64,000 nucleotides of DNA. Source: Rubrivivax sp. A210. GTDB lineage: Bacteria > Pseudomonadota > Gammaproteobacteria > Burkholderiales > Burkholderiaceae_C. Location of the stretch: the NCBI RefSeq assembly GCF_904426505.1, contig NZ_CAJGBN010000023.1, positions 1 to 64,000 on the forward strand. The letters are read 5' to 3'. Shown here piece by piece: positions 37,501 through 45,377 of the stretch. The position numbers and the translations under genes were made by a program. The notes under the pieces were generated by a model, which saw only the letters and a list, made by a program, of their open reading frames with translations, made no database searches and had not been told where the DNA came from. The first letter of the stretch is position 1. Every line of letters begins with the position of its first letter.

Positions 37501-39129
37501 AAAACCCAGCGGCTGGGCCGGCGGCGGCAGCGCGTCGGGGTCGTTGGCCGAGAGCACCAGACCGCCGGTGGCGGTGACGGCGCTTTGGAGCACGATGCTG
37601 CCGCCGGCCTCCATCGTCAGGAGGCCGGGGCCGTTGATCGGCGTCACGCCGGCGGCCAAGGTGATGTCCTGCGTCGCCTGAAGGACCACATTTCCCGCCG
37701 CCAACTGCGTGTTCACTGCACCCGAGGTGATGACGCTGGTGCTGGTCGGGAAGTCGGCAAAGAGCAGGCTGGGCGTGCTCAGGTCCACGCCCGGCGTGTT
37801 GCCGCTGATGTCGGGCGCGCCCTGCTGGATGACGATGAAGTTGGGGTCCAGCAGCAGGCTGCCGGCGCGGCCCGCGGCAGCGCCCAGGTCGGCGCTGCCC
37901 GAGAAGTCCAGCACCCGCTTGCCCGAGACCTCGGCAAAGCCGCCGTCGCCGCCGGCGGCCCCCCCGCGGGCGCTGATGCGGCCCTGGAACCGCGTGCCGT
38001 CGTCCGACCACACCACCACCTCGCCGCCGTCACCGCGCTGCAGCGCATCGGCGCGCAGACTGGCCCCCGCCGCCACGCCCGCGCGGCTGGCGTTGGGCAG
38101 GCTGGCATCCTGGCCCTGGAAGCCGCCGCCGACGCGAATGCGGCCGCCGCCGGCCGCGCCCGAGGCGTCGACCTCGGCCTGGCCCAGCAGGCCGACCTGG
38201 GTGCCCAGCAGGGTGATGTCGCCGCCGGTGCCTTCGATCCCCACGGCCGAGGTGCGGCTGGCCGCGCCCAGCAGCAGGGTGTCGGCCGCCTGCAGCCGGA
38301 TGCGGCCCTGGGCGTCCTGGGTCAGCGAATCGACCTGCACCAGGCCTTGTTGGTTGACGATGGCGCCATAGATGTCGACCGCGCCGCCGGCCGCGGCCAG
38401 GCGGCCGAGGTTGAGCACCTCGCCGGCCGGCACCTCGGCACGCACCACCAGGTGGGGCAGGCCGGTATCGACCAGCTCGACACTGCGCGCCGCGGCCAGC
38501 GTGGCCTGGCCGCCGGGAGTCTGGATCTCGCCGGCGTTCTCGACGCGGCTGCCCAGCAGCACGATCTGGCCGCCGAAGCTACTGCGCAGGCTGCCCTGGT
38601 TGACGACGCCAGCGCTGCTGCCGGCCGCTCCGGCAAAGCGGTAGCGGCCGGCCAGGAAGTCGTTGTCACCCAGGCGCAGCGTGCTGGCCACCAGGCCCGC
38701 GACATCGACGCGCGCCTCACGGCCGAAAAGCACGCCATTGGGGTTGAGCAGCCAGACCTGACCGTTGCTGCCCAGGGCGCCGAGGATGTGGCTGGGATCC
38801 TGCCCGGTGACGCGGTTGAGCACCTTGCTCGCCGCCGAGGCCTGGTCGAAGTAGACGCTGTTGGCGGCGCCGATGGAGAAGCTCTGCCAGTTGAGGATGG
38901 CGCCCGGCGTGTTGCGCACCGTCATCGCTGCGCCCTGGGTGGCCACCGTGGCCTGGCCCCGCACGACCTGGGGGCCCACCGGCAAAGCCGCCAACTGTGA
39001 CGGCAAGACTGCGGTCTGCGCCTGCAACGCCGGCCCGACGGCCAGCAGCCAGGCGGCGGCGACGGCGCGAGCCAAAGGCAGGGGCCGCGGCGCGCGGGGC
39101 CAGGCGGAATGTTGGGACGGGTGGCGCAT
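31501..39129 (-). CDS. Two-partner secretion exoprotein (TpsA) with YDG repeats and a C-terminal caspase-like domain
   Basis: A 2542-residue secreted protein. A signal peptide (about 1-37) precedes an FHA-type TPS domain with NPNGVLFG near residue 130. A long passenger of autotransporter-type beta-strand repeats follows (TYTGGTTVAGGTLSL). Four YDG/MBG repeats (KVYDGTAAATL-like) map to about 33000-34060. A basic linker leads to a caspase-like (peptidase C14) domain at about 2297-2530: RKLALLIGVNRYADKN, His2374 in YYAGHGV, Cys2426 in VSDSCYSGSL, 52 residues apart as in caspases. Start at 39129 has AGGAG upstream. Its transporter gene lies 56 bp upstream. Target and activation are unknown. Confidence 0.9.
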   Translation of the reverse strand: MRHPSQHSAWPRAPRPLPLARAVAAAWLLAVGPALQAQTAVLPSQLAALPVGPQVVRGQATVATQGAAMTVRNTPGAILNWQSFSIGAANSVYFDQASAASKVLNRVTGQDPSHILGALGSNGQVWLLNPNGVLFGREARVDVAGLVASTLRLGDNDFLAGRYRFAGAAGSSAGVVNQGSLRSSFGGQIVLLGSRVENAGEIQTPGGQATLAAARSVELVDTGLPHLVVRAEVPAGEVLNLGRLAAAGGAVDIYGAIVNQQGLVQVDSLTQDAQGRIRLQAADTLLLGAASRTSAVGIEGTGGDITLLGTQVGLLGQAEVDASGAAGGGRIRVGGGFQGQDASLPNASRAGVAAGASLRADALQRGDGGEVVVWSDDGTRFQGRISARGGAAGGDGGFAEVSGKRVLDFSGSADLGAAAGRAGSLLLDPNFIVIQQGAPDISGNTPGVDLSTPSLLFADFPTSTSVITSGAVNTQLAAGNVVLQATQDITLAAGVTPINGPGLLTMEAGGSIVLQSAVTATGGLVLSANDPDALPPPAQPLGFVTVNAPLSAGNAALVITNNGGPALHLVSANLTAGTLAITGDVQLGAGSTWTLSGGPSTFSGALVGTSPFTKAGAGLLRLTGPNSHASTTVAAGTLSVSGAGATAGIGQIDVGAGTLQIDNGAVVGNTVVLAGGTIGNSAGFGTLSGAIALAGNANLAGVAAGGGGGLTVTGVIGEVSAPRSLTTTGTVTFTGNNTYTGGTTVAGGTLSLSGVGASAGSGTIDVGASALALNNGATASNAVTVSNGVIANVAGPGLLTGPIAVAGQLNLIGQGGGLTVAGVISGIGDLNKPFTGTVTLAGANAYSGSTTVGDGTLVTTAANRLPATTNVTVASGATLQLGGAETVASLALGGTLNGGTLTAASYALNGGTANASLGAGALTSTGTSSLSAPTAAATLDVNAGTLTLAAPNLLAAAPAVTLAAGATLALGGAESLGSLAGAGTLALGAATVATGSGASTTFSGTINGSGGLIKDGATTFSVNGTLAYTGATVVNAGTLNIDSAALLADLALNGGQLGGAGNVTVSGSFAAAGGSASLADGGTFTTQGSSLVAMSAAGGVLGVNKTWINSGTLTIADDDRIVLGLPAAGASTLNNAASGTLILASSAASPLGSAAGTTTVINAGNLLQTVAGTHSIDAGSFANSGGILVTTGTLAINAALAQTGLIDIAAGSTLQVPGDLSNNGTISGGGTVLLGAGTGTLTNLGTLSPGAAGGVGTLSVSGNVVLGAGTLLTDLGGTTPGTSDLLAVAGNVTLGGALDASIIGTGYIPANADFIPLVSAAGTSSGTFASLTLPAGFSPGYSLAAGEAARLIFATGPATKVFSNAAGNRDWATPSNWGGSLPGAADTALISGGFAVVHATGTDTIAELTIANANALDVSGGSLAVTGNTTLDGLLTVSNRGSAVLGGAVGGAGTATVTGGTLALNGPATFNTLNLVGGTLAGGGSLTVTNAFARNPAALLDTVFSGIDITQTTGDLVPGALAAGSVRLAVLDPVARLLVDSDVSSSTGTLSATSAGAIQLVPGGSLTALGDLALTARTLDLAGPLNGSRVQASGSAGVTFGAGATLVAGAAGDALVVNAGSGPFVNNAGAGALAVNAGARWLVWSGDPAADTVGGLAAAFRQYSASFGSTVPAAPGNGLLYSLAPTLTASLQGTVSKVYDAGTAATLAPANFTVAGALAADTVVLATPSVGSFDTRNVGAGKTVSASTIAATATDSASGIPVFGYQFSGNASGAIGSITAAPLTVTGIAAAGKVYDGTAAATLASPGSVTPLATDAVTLTGGTASFADKNAGAAKPVTVAGLALSGADAGNYTLVGLGPLAASITALPLTVAGVTAANKVYDAGTAATLAGTAAVAPLAGDSVTLAGAASASFADKNVGVAKPVAVSGFSLTGVDAGNYSLQQPAGLAAAITAAPLAVSGLSAASRVYDGSTAAALAGSATIAPLAGDTVALAGAASGSFADANVGAAKPVTLAGLTLAGTDAANYTLSAAGPTGAITPATLAYVAAPANATAGLPLPALAGTVSGFVAGDSLAASTSGTLAWTTPATPASLPGSYAIDGGGLAALNYAFVQAPGNASALTLAAAPPTTSQTSPTVATLNVLASSLPSVQVALAMSSPTSGRVLDATPAFLAAGESGSAGGGGAGGGSVFGAINFSQLPRADVQTLLAARAGYKKKVLAGGVYKLEQDPSLADVRPCRNEAELSTGSCLITEQLKQEIEVIAARAAAARAANGAAPQAKARKAGQRKVKVAALPRIERKLALLIGVNRYADKNVPQLEGAVPDVRAVREMLERRLGYETVVLEDPGREAIVRAFNKLALEADNDDSVIVYYAGHGVVVPINGVDTGFWLPSDVDAGLPQTWLANADIARMVAAIGSRQLMLVSDSCYSGSLAGNEKVQLDARTDVADFLQRRAAVVMSSGGNEPVADEGRDGHSVFAWHLMKVLGDLENWQPGVNLFERVRAGVVKDFPQTPQYGASRAAGHQGQTDYVFERRELDAASPGP
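33000..34060 (-). repeat. Four tandem YDG/MBG repeats inside the exoprotein gene
   Basis: The four copies carry VYDG or VYDA at about 34030, 33745, 33490 and 33230, roughly 258-286 bp apart. Each unit ends with a segment like DAGNYTL. They encode stacked Ig-like modules between the beta-helix passenger and the caspase-like domain. Confidence 0.75.
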
Positions 39130-39185
39130 GGTGTCTCCTGCCGGGGCCGGCCGGCCGCAACGCGGCGCGGCCTTCAAGATCGGGT

Positions 39186-40859
39186 TCAGTAGCTGGCGTT
39201 GACGGCGAAGTGCAGCCGCCGGTCGCCACGGCGCGTGATGGCGGCGTCGCGCGTGGCCACGGCCAGGTCGGCGCGCAGCTGCAGGCCGGGCCAACCCAGG
39301 CGCAGGCCCAGGCCCGCCGCGGCGATGTTGCAGCGGGTGTGGCCGGCCAGGCAGGCGCTGTCCTGGCGGTTGCCCACCCAGCCGGCGTCGCCGAAGAACA
39401 GCGCGCGCAGCTCGCCGCCGCGCAGCCAGGCGGCGCCGACGCCGTAGTCGGGGCTGAGGGCCTCGGCCGTGAGCTGCAGGCCGGAATCGCCGCTCAGCTC
39501 GCGCTCCTCATAGCCGCGCACCGAGTAGGCGCCGCCGATGCCGAACATCTCGCCCGGCACCAGGGGCCGGCCGCTGGCCTGGCCGCTGGCGCGCAGCGCG
39601 AACTGCGCGCCGCTGTCGAAGGGCAGGCCAAGCTGGGCGCTGGCGCGCAGGGCCAGATAGTGGCGCCGGCTGCCCGGGCGCACGGCCTCGAAATCGGTGC
39701 TGCGGCCATGCGAGCCGCCGCTGCCCAGATTGCCGTGCAGGCCCAGGCTGAAGCCCAGGCGCTGCTCGCTCACCGTTTGCGCGGTGTAGGTCAGCGACAG
39801 CGGCTGCAGCGAGACGCTGGCGCCGGCGGCGCCGCAGGCACCTTCGGGCAGGCCGGTGATGCTGCAGCTGTTGCGGTATTCGCGCCATTCGGCGCCCAGC
39901 ACCAGGCGCTGGTCGAGGTTGGACTGGCGCGGCAAATAGACATTGGCGCGCAGCCCGGCCACGGTGCCGCGGCCCGAGAACTGCAGGTCGCCGGCCTGCG
40001 TGCCTATCTTGCCGGCATCGACATCCGACCAGGCGCCATAGGCGTCGATGGCCAGGCCGCGGCCGTACAGCGGCACGCGGTAGCTGGCGCTGATCACGTT
40101 GACCGCGGCCGGGTCGCCGGGCGCGGTCTGCCATTCGACGCCGAAGACCTCGTCGCCGCCCAGCAGGTCGGCGTCCTGCCAGCCCAGCGCCGCGCGCAGG
40201 CGGCTGTCCTGGCGCCCGCCGGTGTTGTCCAGCCGCGCCGTGACGCGGCGCACCGGCTGCTCCACCACGCCCAGCTTGGCCGCGATGCTGCCGGGCTCGC
40301 TGCCCGGCTGCAGCAGCACCTGCAGCGTCTTGGCCGGGTTCTCGTTGGCCATCTGGATCTCGGCGTCGATGCGCCGCACCTCGGGCGTGCGGTTCAGCGC
40401 CAGCGCTGGCAGGCTGGCCAGCAGATTGGCGCGCTTGAAATGCGCGCCTTCCTCGACATCGATGCGCGTCAGCCTGCCCTCGACGACGCGGATGCGCAGC
40501 ACGCCGGCCTTGGGATCCTGCTCGGGCAGGAAGGCGACCACGCCGCCATAGCCGGCGGCACGGTAGAGATCCTGCACCGCCGCCGCCGCGTCCTTGAGCT
40601 GGGCCAGGGTGCGTGCGCCCTTGTGGGCCTGCAGCCGCGCCTCGATCAGCGCCGGCGCGAGCAGGGTGTTGCCGACGATCTCATAGGCGTTCACCTCGAC
40701 CGTGGCCGCGGCCGGCTGGGCTTGCGCCGCGGCGGGCACCGGGGTCATCAGCGGCATCAGCGGCGCCAAGGCCATCAACGCGGCCGAAGCCAGTGCAGGA
40801 GCCCGGCGGACCAGGCTTGAAGCGGCCAGATCGAACCTGGCCTTGGACAGTCTGAGCAA
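39186..40859 (-). CDS. Two-partner secretion outer-membrane transporter (TpsB, FhaC/ShlB family)
   Basis: A 557-residue Omp85-superfamily protein. A signal peptide (LASAALMALAPLMPLMTPVP...AQA) is followed by POTRA-type domains at about 45-190 (YEIVGNTLLAPALIEARLQA; LRIRVVEGRLTRIDVEEGAH) and a beta-barrel with the conserved SVRGYEERE segment near residue 446 that occupies the pore. It exports the TpsA exoprotein encoded just downstream. Translation begins at a TTG (40859) behind GGGAGG; no ATG precedes the signal sequence, so annotation pipelines may misplace the start. Confidence 0.9.
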   Translation of the reverse strand: MLRLSKARFDLAASSLVRRAPALASAALMALAPLMPLMTPVPAAAQAQPAAATVEVNAYEIVGNTLLAPALIEARLQAHKGARTLAQLKDAAAAVQDLYRAAGYGGVVAFLPEQDPKAGVLRIRVVEGRLTRIDVEEGAHFKRANLLASLPALALNRTPEVRRIDAEIQMANENPAKTLQVLLQPGSEPGSIAAKLGVVEQPVRRVTARLDNTGGRQDSRLRAALGWQDADLLGGDEVFGVEWQTAPGDPAAVNVISASYRVPLYGRGLAIDAYGAWSDVDAGKIGTQAGDLQFSGRGTVAGLRANVYLPRQSNLDQRLVLGAEWREYRNSCSITGLPEGACGAAGASVSLQPLSLTYTAQTVSEQRLGFSLGLHGNLGSGGSHGRSTDFEAVRPGSRRHYLALRASAQLGLPFDSGAQFALRASGQASGRPLVPGEMFGIGGAYSVRGYEERELSGDSGLQLTAEALSPDYGVGAAWLRGGELRALFFGDAGWVGNRQDSACLAGHTRCNIAAAGLGLRLGWPGLQLRADLAVATRDAAITRRGDRRLHFAVNASY

Positions 40860-40954
40860 AGTGCGCCTCCCGGTCTGGCGGGGCGATGGTTTCAGGTGGC
40901 GCCGCTTTTGGCAAGGCCGCGCAGCGACGACCCTGCAAGCAGCGGCAACGGCTC

Positions 40955-41890
40955 TCAGGCCCGGCCGCGCCACAGGCGCAAGGCCTGCGGCACCTCGTCG
41001 AGCGAGCGGAAGGCATCGACGCCCGCCACGCTGCGGCGGAACAGCACCGGCGCCGTGCCGCCGGCCCACAGGCGCACGCGCGGCGGCAGCTTGGCGCGCA
41101 GTTCCGTCAGGCCGTCGAAGATGGGGTTGGGGCCCATGCAGCCGCTGAAGCTCAGGCCCACGATGTCGGCGCGGCAGGCGGCGGCGGCGCGCACGATGTC
41201 CCACAGCGGCGTCTGCACGCCCAGCGAGATGCAGGTGCAGCCCTCCAGCGTGAGCACCAGCTCGGCCATCAGCAGGCCCAGCAGATGCTGCTCGCCCGGC
41301 AGCGTGGACAGCAGCACGCGCGGCCGGGCGTCGGCGGGCACGGCCGGCAGCGCGGCCAGGGCCTGGCGCAGCACGTTCTGGGTGGCCTCTGTAAAGAGAT
41401 GTTCCTCGAAGACCTCCAGCTGGCCGTGCATCCAGCCCTCGCCGACCGCCACGCCCAGCGGCGAGACGACTTCGGCGACGAAGCGCGCCACGCCCAGCCG
41501 CGCCAGTTGGCCGCGCAGCGCGCCGCGCAGGCCGGCGGCATCGTGGCTGCGGATCAGCGCCAGCAGTTCCTGCACCGCCTCGGAGGCGGGCGCGGCGGCG
41601 CTCGTGTCGACGGCCTCCTCGGCCGACTGCCGGGCCAGCTCGCGCAGCTGCGCCAGCGTCAGCGGAACGATGCCACCGGGGCGGTGGCCGCCATCGAGCA
41701 GGCGGCGCACCAGGCGCAGCTTCTCCACCTGCTCGGCCGGGTAGGCGCGCTCGCCGAGGGCGTCGCGCTCGGGCGCCGGAAAGCCGTAGCGGCGCTCCCA
41801 CACGCGCAGGGTGTCCTTGCTGAGCCCGGTGTCGCGCTCGACGGCGGCAATGGACAGGCTGATCGGGGGTTGGGCAGGGGCGTCCGTCAT
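40955..41890 (-). CDS. MerR-family regulator with B12-binding domain (CarH/LitR-like)
   Basis: A 311-residue regulator. Residues 10-78 are a MerR winged helix (IAAVERDTGLSKDTLRVWERRYGFP). The rest matches the helical and Rossmann cobalamin-binding domains of CarH-type photoreceptors: the Trp-x9-Glu-His motif is present as W153...E163-H164 (GWMHGQLEVFEEH), and the ExHxxG lower-ligand motif as E200-Q-H202-L-L-G205. Such proteins repress genes in the dark with adenosylcobalamin and release DNA in light. It is 95 bp upstream of the tpsB/tpsA pair on the same strand, so it may control them. Light response is inference. Confidence 0.88.
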   Translation of the reverse strand: MTDAPAQPPISLSIAAVERDTGLSKDTLRVWERRYGFPAPERDALGERAYPAEQVEKLRLVRRLLDGGHRPGGIVPLTLAQLRELARQSAEEAVDTSAAAPASEAVQELLALIRSHDAAGLRGALRGQLARLGVARFVAEVVSPLGVAVGEGWMHGQLEVFEEHLFTEATQNVLRQALAALPAVPADARPRVLLSTLPGEQHLLGLLMAELVLTLEGCTCISLGVQTPLWDIVRAAAACRADIVGLSFSGCMGPNPIFDGLTELRAKLPPRVRLWAGGTAPVLFRRSVAGVDAFRSLDEVPQALRLWRGRA

Positions 41891-42226
41891 GGTGCTGCTT
41901 GGGTTCTGGCCCCGCTCGCGCGATGTAACCAGCCGTTTATTTCACGCCGCACTTTAAGGGAGAAGGAGCCCGCCCGGCATCGCCAAGCTGCGGCCCGGAC
42001 GGCAAGCCAGCCGCATTTCTTTACAAGGGGGCCCGCGCCGCGGCGGAACTTTCCGCGGTGCGCGGCCTCTGAACCTACAGTTCAGCGCGCACAAGCGGCT
42101 GGACGACGACGATTTCCCTGTCGTGCGGACGGCCCGAGCATCGGGCCGGAATCCCGGAACGCCTCTCCTCCTCCTCCCTCCCTCCCTCCTTCGTTCCGGG
42201 GCGCCGCACGGCGGTCTTTACAAGCC
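41891..42226. other. Upstream region of the CarH-like gene, with an inverted repeat
   Basis: About 340 bp without a gene. It holds a perfect inverted repeat CTGAAC-N5-GTTCAG at 42069-42085 and a pyrimidine run at about 42161-42193. The promoter and operator of the CarH-like regulator must lie at its left end; the inverted repeat is a possible operator but is rather far upstream. Confidence 0.35.
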
Positions 42227-42252
42227 AAGGGGTGCCGCAAGCGGCACCCCTT
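42227..42252 (-). terminator. Hairpin terminator downstream of the TonB-C-like gene
   Basis: Ten-base arms AAGGGGTGCC and GGCACCCCTT flank a 6-base loop. It lies 27 bp beyond the stop of the minus-strand gene at 42280. No long T run follows on either strand, but the stem is perfect. Confidence 0.6.
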
Positions 42253-42279
42253 GTTGCGTTGGGGCAGGCGAAACAGCGC

Positions 42280-42756
42280 CTAGCGCTGGCCTTCGGTCAG
42301 CGAGTCGGTCTGGAACAGGCCCGACTTGTCGACCATGAAGATCTCGGTGAAGGTGACCGTGGCGCCGGCCATGCGGGTGGGCGCCGGATACGGCGAAGCG
42401 CGCTTGATCAGCGCCTGCACCCAGGGCCCGACCTCGTCGGCCGCCGGCTTGCGCACCACGGTGACGTTGACGACATTGCCGGCGGCGTCAAGCTCGGTGT
42501 CGACGATCATCACGCCGTAGAGCAGCGGCGGCAGCTTGCCGCGGAAGACCCGCATCGGGTAGCAGGAATAGAGGTGGCGCGCCGCCTCGACGCGGAAGGC
42601 CTTTTCACTTTCGGCGGCGGCGGCATTGGGCGCCGCGCACAACGGCGCCGGCACCATGCTGAACTGGGCCATCGCCCCCTGCGCGGCCAGCAAGGCGGCG
42701 CCGGCCACGAGGCCGCGGACGCAAAGATGGCGAAGGGGCTGGGACAGGGTGTACAT
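42280..42756 (-). CDS. Periplasmic protein with TonB-C-like fold
   Basis: A 158-residue exported protein. The signal peptide is LVAGAALLAAQGAMAQ, cut near residue 30. The mature part has the pattern of a TonB C-terminal domain (VDTELDAAGNVVNVTVVRKP, then ASPYPAPTRMAGATVTFTE), but there is no membrane anchor or proline-rich spacer as in true TonB. Two cysteines (PLC, YSC) may form a disulfide. The start at 42756 has GGAGAG upstream. Function unknown; it could be a stand-alone energy-transducer-like or cell-envelope protein. Confidence 0.7.
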   Translation of the reverse strand: MYTLSQPLRHLCVRGLVAGAALLAAQGAMAQFSMVPAPLCAAPNAAAAESEKAFRVEAARHLYSCYPMRVFRGKLPPLLYGVMIVDTELDAAGNVVNVTVVRKPAADEVGPWVQALIKRASPYPAPTRMAGATVTFTEIFMVDKSGLFQTDSLTEGQR

Positions 42757-42901
42757 GGGCTCTCCGGCAGGGCGCCGCGGGGCTGCAGCCCCCACTAGCG
42801 GCGGCTTGAGCGTATCCCACGACACCCGCGGTTACGTCGACGCAGCGGATGACGATTGGGCAGAAATCGACACTCCCGCCCAACCCGCACACGAAGCGCC
42901 G

Positions 42902-43888
42902 CTAGCGCAGCCAGCCCTTGCGCCGGAAGTAGATGAAGGGGGCCGCCACCGAAGCCAGCATCAGCGCCAGCGCAAAGGGGTAGCCCCAGCGCCATTCCAG
43001 TTCTGGCAGGAACTTGAAGTTCATGCCGTAGATGCTGGCGATCAGGGTCGGCGGCAGCAGCCCGACGCTGGCCACCGAGAAGATCTTGATGATCTTGTTC
43101 TGGTTGATGTTGACGAAGCCGACCGTCGCGTCCATCAGGAAGTTGATCTTGTCGAACAGGAAGGCGGTGTGCGAGTCGAGCGAATCGATGTCGCGCAGGA
43201 TCTGGCGCGCCTCCTCGAACTGCTCGGCATTGAGCATGCGGCTGCGCATCATGAAGCTGAGCGCGCGGCGCGTGTCCATCACATTGCGGCGGATGCGGCC
43301 GTTCAGGTCTTCCTCGCGCGCAATGGCCGTCAGCGCCTGGCCGGCGGCGCGGTCGTCGACGTCCTGCTTGAGCACCTGGGCGCTGACGCGCTCGAGGTTG
43401 TCGTAGATGCCCTCCAGCGCATCGGCCGAGTACTCGGCGTCGGCATCGTAGAGCTTGAGCAGCACGTCCTTGGCGTCCTCGATCAGCGCCGGGATGCGGC
43501 GTGCGCGCAGGCGCAGCAGGCGAAACACCGGCAAGTCCTCGGCGTGGATCGAGAACAGCACGTTGCGGTGGAGGATGAAGGCCACGCGCACATTGCGCGC
43601 CGGCTGGGCGTCGGGGCCCTTGCTGGAGTCTTCGGCATCGATCAGGAAGTCGGAGCGGATGTGCAGCTCGCCGTTGTCCTCTTCGTAGAAGCGGGCCGAT
43701 TCCTCGAGGTCGTCATCGACCGCGTCGCTGGGGATCTCGAGGCCGAAGCGGCCGCGTATCCAACCCTTCTCGTCGGGCGTCGGATTCTCGAGATCGACCC
43801 ACACCGGCTGCAGCGAGGCCAGCGCCTGCGGGGTTTCGATTTCCTGCTGGATCAGCCGGCCATTGGCCAGCGTGAAGACGTTGAGCAT
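42902..43888 (-). CDS. corA: CorA-type magnesium/cobalt transporter
   Basis: A 328-residue divalent-cation channel subunit. The long N-terminal cytoplasmic domain ends in two membrane helices, and the signature YGMNF lies in IASIYGMNFKFLPELEW near the C-terminus, as in CorA pentamers. The C-terminal end is basic (RRKGWLR), also typical. It imports Mg2+ (or Co2+/Ni2+) across the inner membrane. The following upstream 190 bp show no recognisable riboswitch. It is a single gene divergent from the exported protein at 44127. Confidence 0.93.
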   Translation of the reverse strand: MLNVFTLANGRLIQQEIETPQALASLQPVWVDLENPTPDEKGWIRGRFGLEIPSDAVDDDLEESARFYEEDNGELHIRSDFLIDAEDSSKGPDAQPARNVRVAFILHRNVLFSIHAEDLPVFRLLRLRARRIPALIEDAKDVLLKLYDADAEYSADALEGIYDNLERVSAQVLKQDVDDRAAGQALTAIAREEDLNGRIRRNVMDTRRALSFMMRSRMLNAEQFEEARQILRDIDSLDSHTAFLFDKINFLMDATVGFVNINQNKIIKIFSVASVGLLPPTLIASIYGMNFKFLPELEWRWGYPFALALMLASVAAPFIYFRRKGWLR

Positions 43889-44126
43889 GCGGACTCTCCG
43901 GGGCGCAGCCTGCGTGCGGCGGGCAACGGCGGGCGGTGGGTGGGGGCGGCGGCGTCCGTCGCATCCCGCGCGACCCGGATCAGTGCCGCGGGCACCGATC
44001 TCCGACCCCGGAATGGACGGTCACCGCGGGTGACTCGGGTCCAAGCGCGTCTTTCGAAAAGGCGATGAGGGATTATGCCTCGTGGCCCTGCCGGGCCGCG
44101 TCATGCAGAGATGGCAGACTGCGGCC

Positions 44127-45377
44127 ATGAAAACGGTCTGGCGCCTGCTGCTTGCCACCCTGCTGACGCTGGTGCTGGCCACCGGCCTGGTGCTGGCGAC
44201 GGCGCTGCAGGCGCAACCGCTGGTGGCCGCGTCGCCCGAGGCCAGCCTCGACGACATCGGCCGCACCATCGAACTGCTGCGCCAGCACGACCCGCGCCTG
44301 CACCGGCCGGGAGCGCTGGTCGCCGCCTGGGTGGCCGAGCGCGACCTGCAACTGCTCCTGGCCCAGGCCACCCAGCGCTGGCTGGCGGGCGCGGGCCGGC
44401 TGCAGATCCGCCGCGGCAGCGCGCGGCTGCAGCTGGCCACGGCACTGGCGGCCCCGCCACCCTTGGGACGCTGGCTGAATGTCGAGATCGAGCTGGGCGA
44501 GGCCGCCGGCCTGCCGCGGCTGACCGCGCTGCGCGTCGGCCACCTGCCGCTGCCCGCCTGGCTGGCGCGGCCGGCGCTGCAATGGGCCGCCACGCGTGCC
44601 GGGCTGGGGAGCGAGCTGATGCTTGCCGCCGAGCTGGTGCAGGCTGTGCGCTTCATGCCCGAGCAACTGCACCTGAGCTACCGCTGGCAGCAGGACAGCT
44701 TCGAGCGCCTTTTCGGCGGCCTCGTGACGCCGGCCGATCAGCAGCGCCTGCGCGCCTATGCCGAGCGGCTGGCCTCGCTCACGGCCCAGCCGCAGGCGGG
44801 CCGGGAGCTGCCGCTGCCGCGGCTGATGCAGCCCCTGTTCGAGCTGGCGCGCTCGCGCAGCACCGCCGGCGGCGACGCCGCCGCCGAGAACCGCGCCGCT
44901 CTCTTCGTGCTGGCGCTGTACGTCAACGGACGCACCCTGGACCGCCTGCTGCCGGCGGCGGGGCCACGGCCGCAGCCGCGGCGCGTGCTGGCCGCCGGCC
45001 GCGACGATGTGCCCCAGCACTTCCTGGTCTCGGCGGCGCTGGCGGCCGAGGCCGGCGGGCGGCTCTCGAAGCTGGTGGGGCTGTACAAGGAGGTCGACGA
45101 TGCGCGCCACGGCAGCGGCTTCAGCTTCAGCGACCTCGCGGCCGACCGTGCCGGCACGCGCTTCGGCGAGTGGGCGGTGCAGTCACCGCACGAGCTGCAG
45201 GCACGCTTCCTGGCCAGCGCCTCGGAGGGTGACTTCCTGCCCCTCGCCGCCGACCTCGTCGACGCCCTGCCCGAGGCGGAATTCAGGCGCCGCTTCGGCG
45301 GCGTCGACCAGCCCGGCTACGAGGCGGTGTTGACCGAGATCGACCGCCGCGTCGGGGCGCTGACCATCTACCGCTGA
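44127..45377 (+). CDS. Conserved exported or membrane-anchored protein of unknown function
   Basis: A 416-residue protein with an N-terminal hydrophobic segment (WRLLLATLLTLVLATGLVLA) acting as signal or anchor. The rest is soluble, helical and Arg/Leu-rich, with a recognisable conserved-looking block GSGFSFSDLAADRAGTRFGE near residue 345. I do not recognise the family and see no catalytic motif. The start at 44127 is chosen because it directly precedes the hydrophobic segment; an ATG at 44082 would add 15 residues. It converges on the methyltransferase gene with a 10-bp overlap of the 3' ends. Confidence 0.7.
   Translation: MKTVWRLLLATLLTLVLATGLVLATALQAQPLVAASPEASLDDIGRTIELLRQHDPRLHRPGALVAAWVAERDLQLLLAQATQRWLAGAGRLQIRRGSARLQLATALAAPPPLGRWLNVEIELGEAAGLPRLTALRVGHLPLPAWLARPALQWAATRAGLGSELMLAAELVQAVRFMPEQLHLSYRWQQDSFERLFGGLVTPADQQRLRAYAERLASLTAQPQAGRELPLPRLMQPLFELARSRSTAGGDAAAENRAALFVLALYVNGRTLDRLLPAAGPRPQPRRVLAAGRDDVPQHFLVSAALAAEAGGRLSKLVGLYKEVDDARHGSGFSFSDLAADRAGTRFGEWAVQSPHELQARFLASASEGDFLPLAADLVDALPEAEFRRRFGGVDQPGYEAVLTEIDRRVGALTIYR

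Noticed and set aside
31876..39000. Very long plus-strand open frame (about 2370 codons) opposite the exoprotein gene
   Set aside because: It is an antisense shadow caused by high GC codon bias; the minus strand has signal peptide, secretion domain, YDG repeats and protease motifs with a proper ribosome site.
43889..44126. Leader region of corA considered as a magnesium riboswitch
   Set aside because: No recognisable M-box or ykoK-type conserved sequence; GC-rich inverted repeats alone are not evidence.
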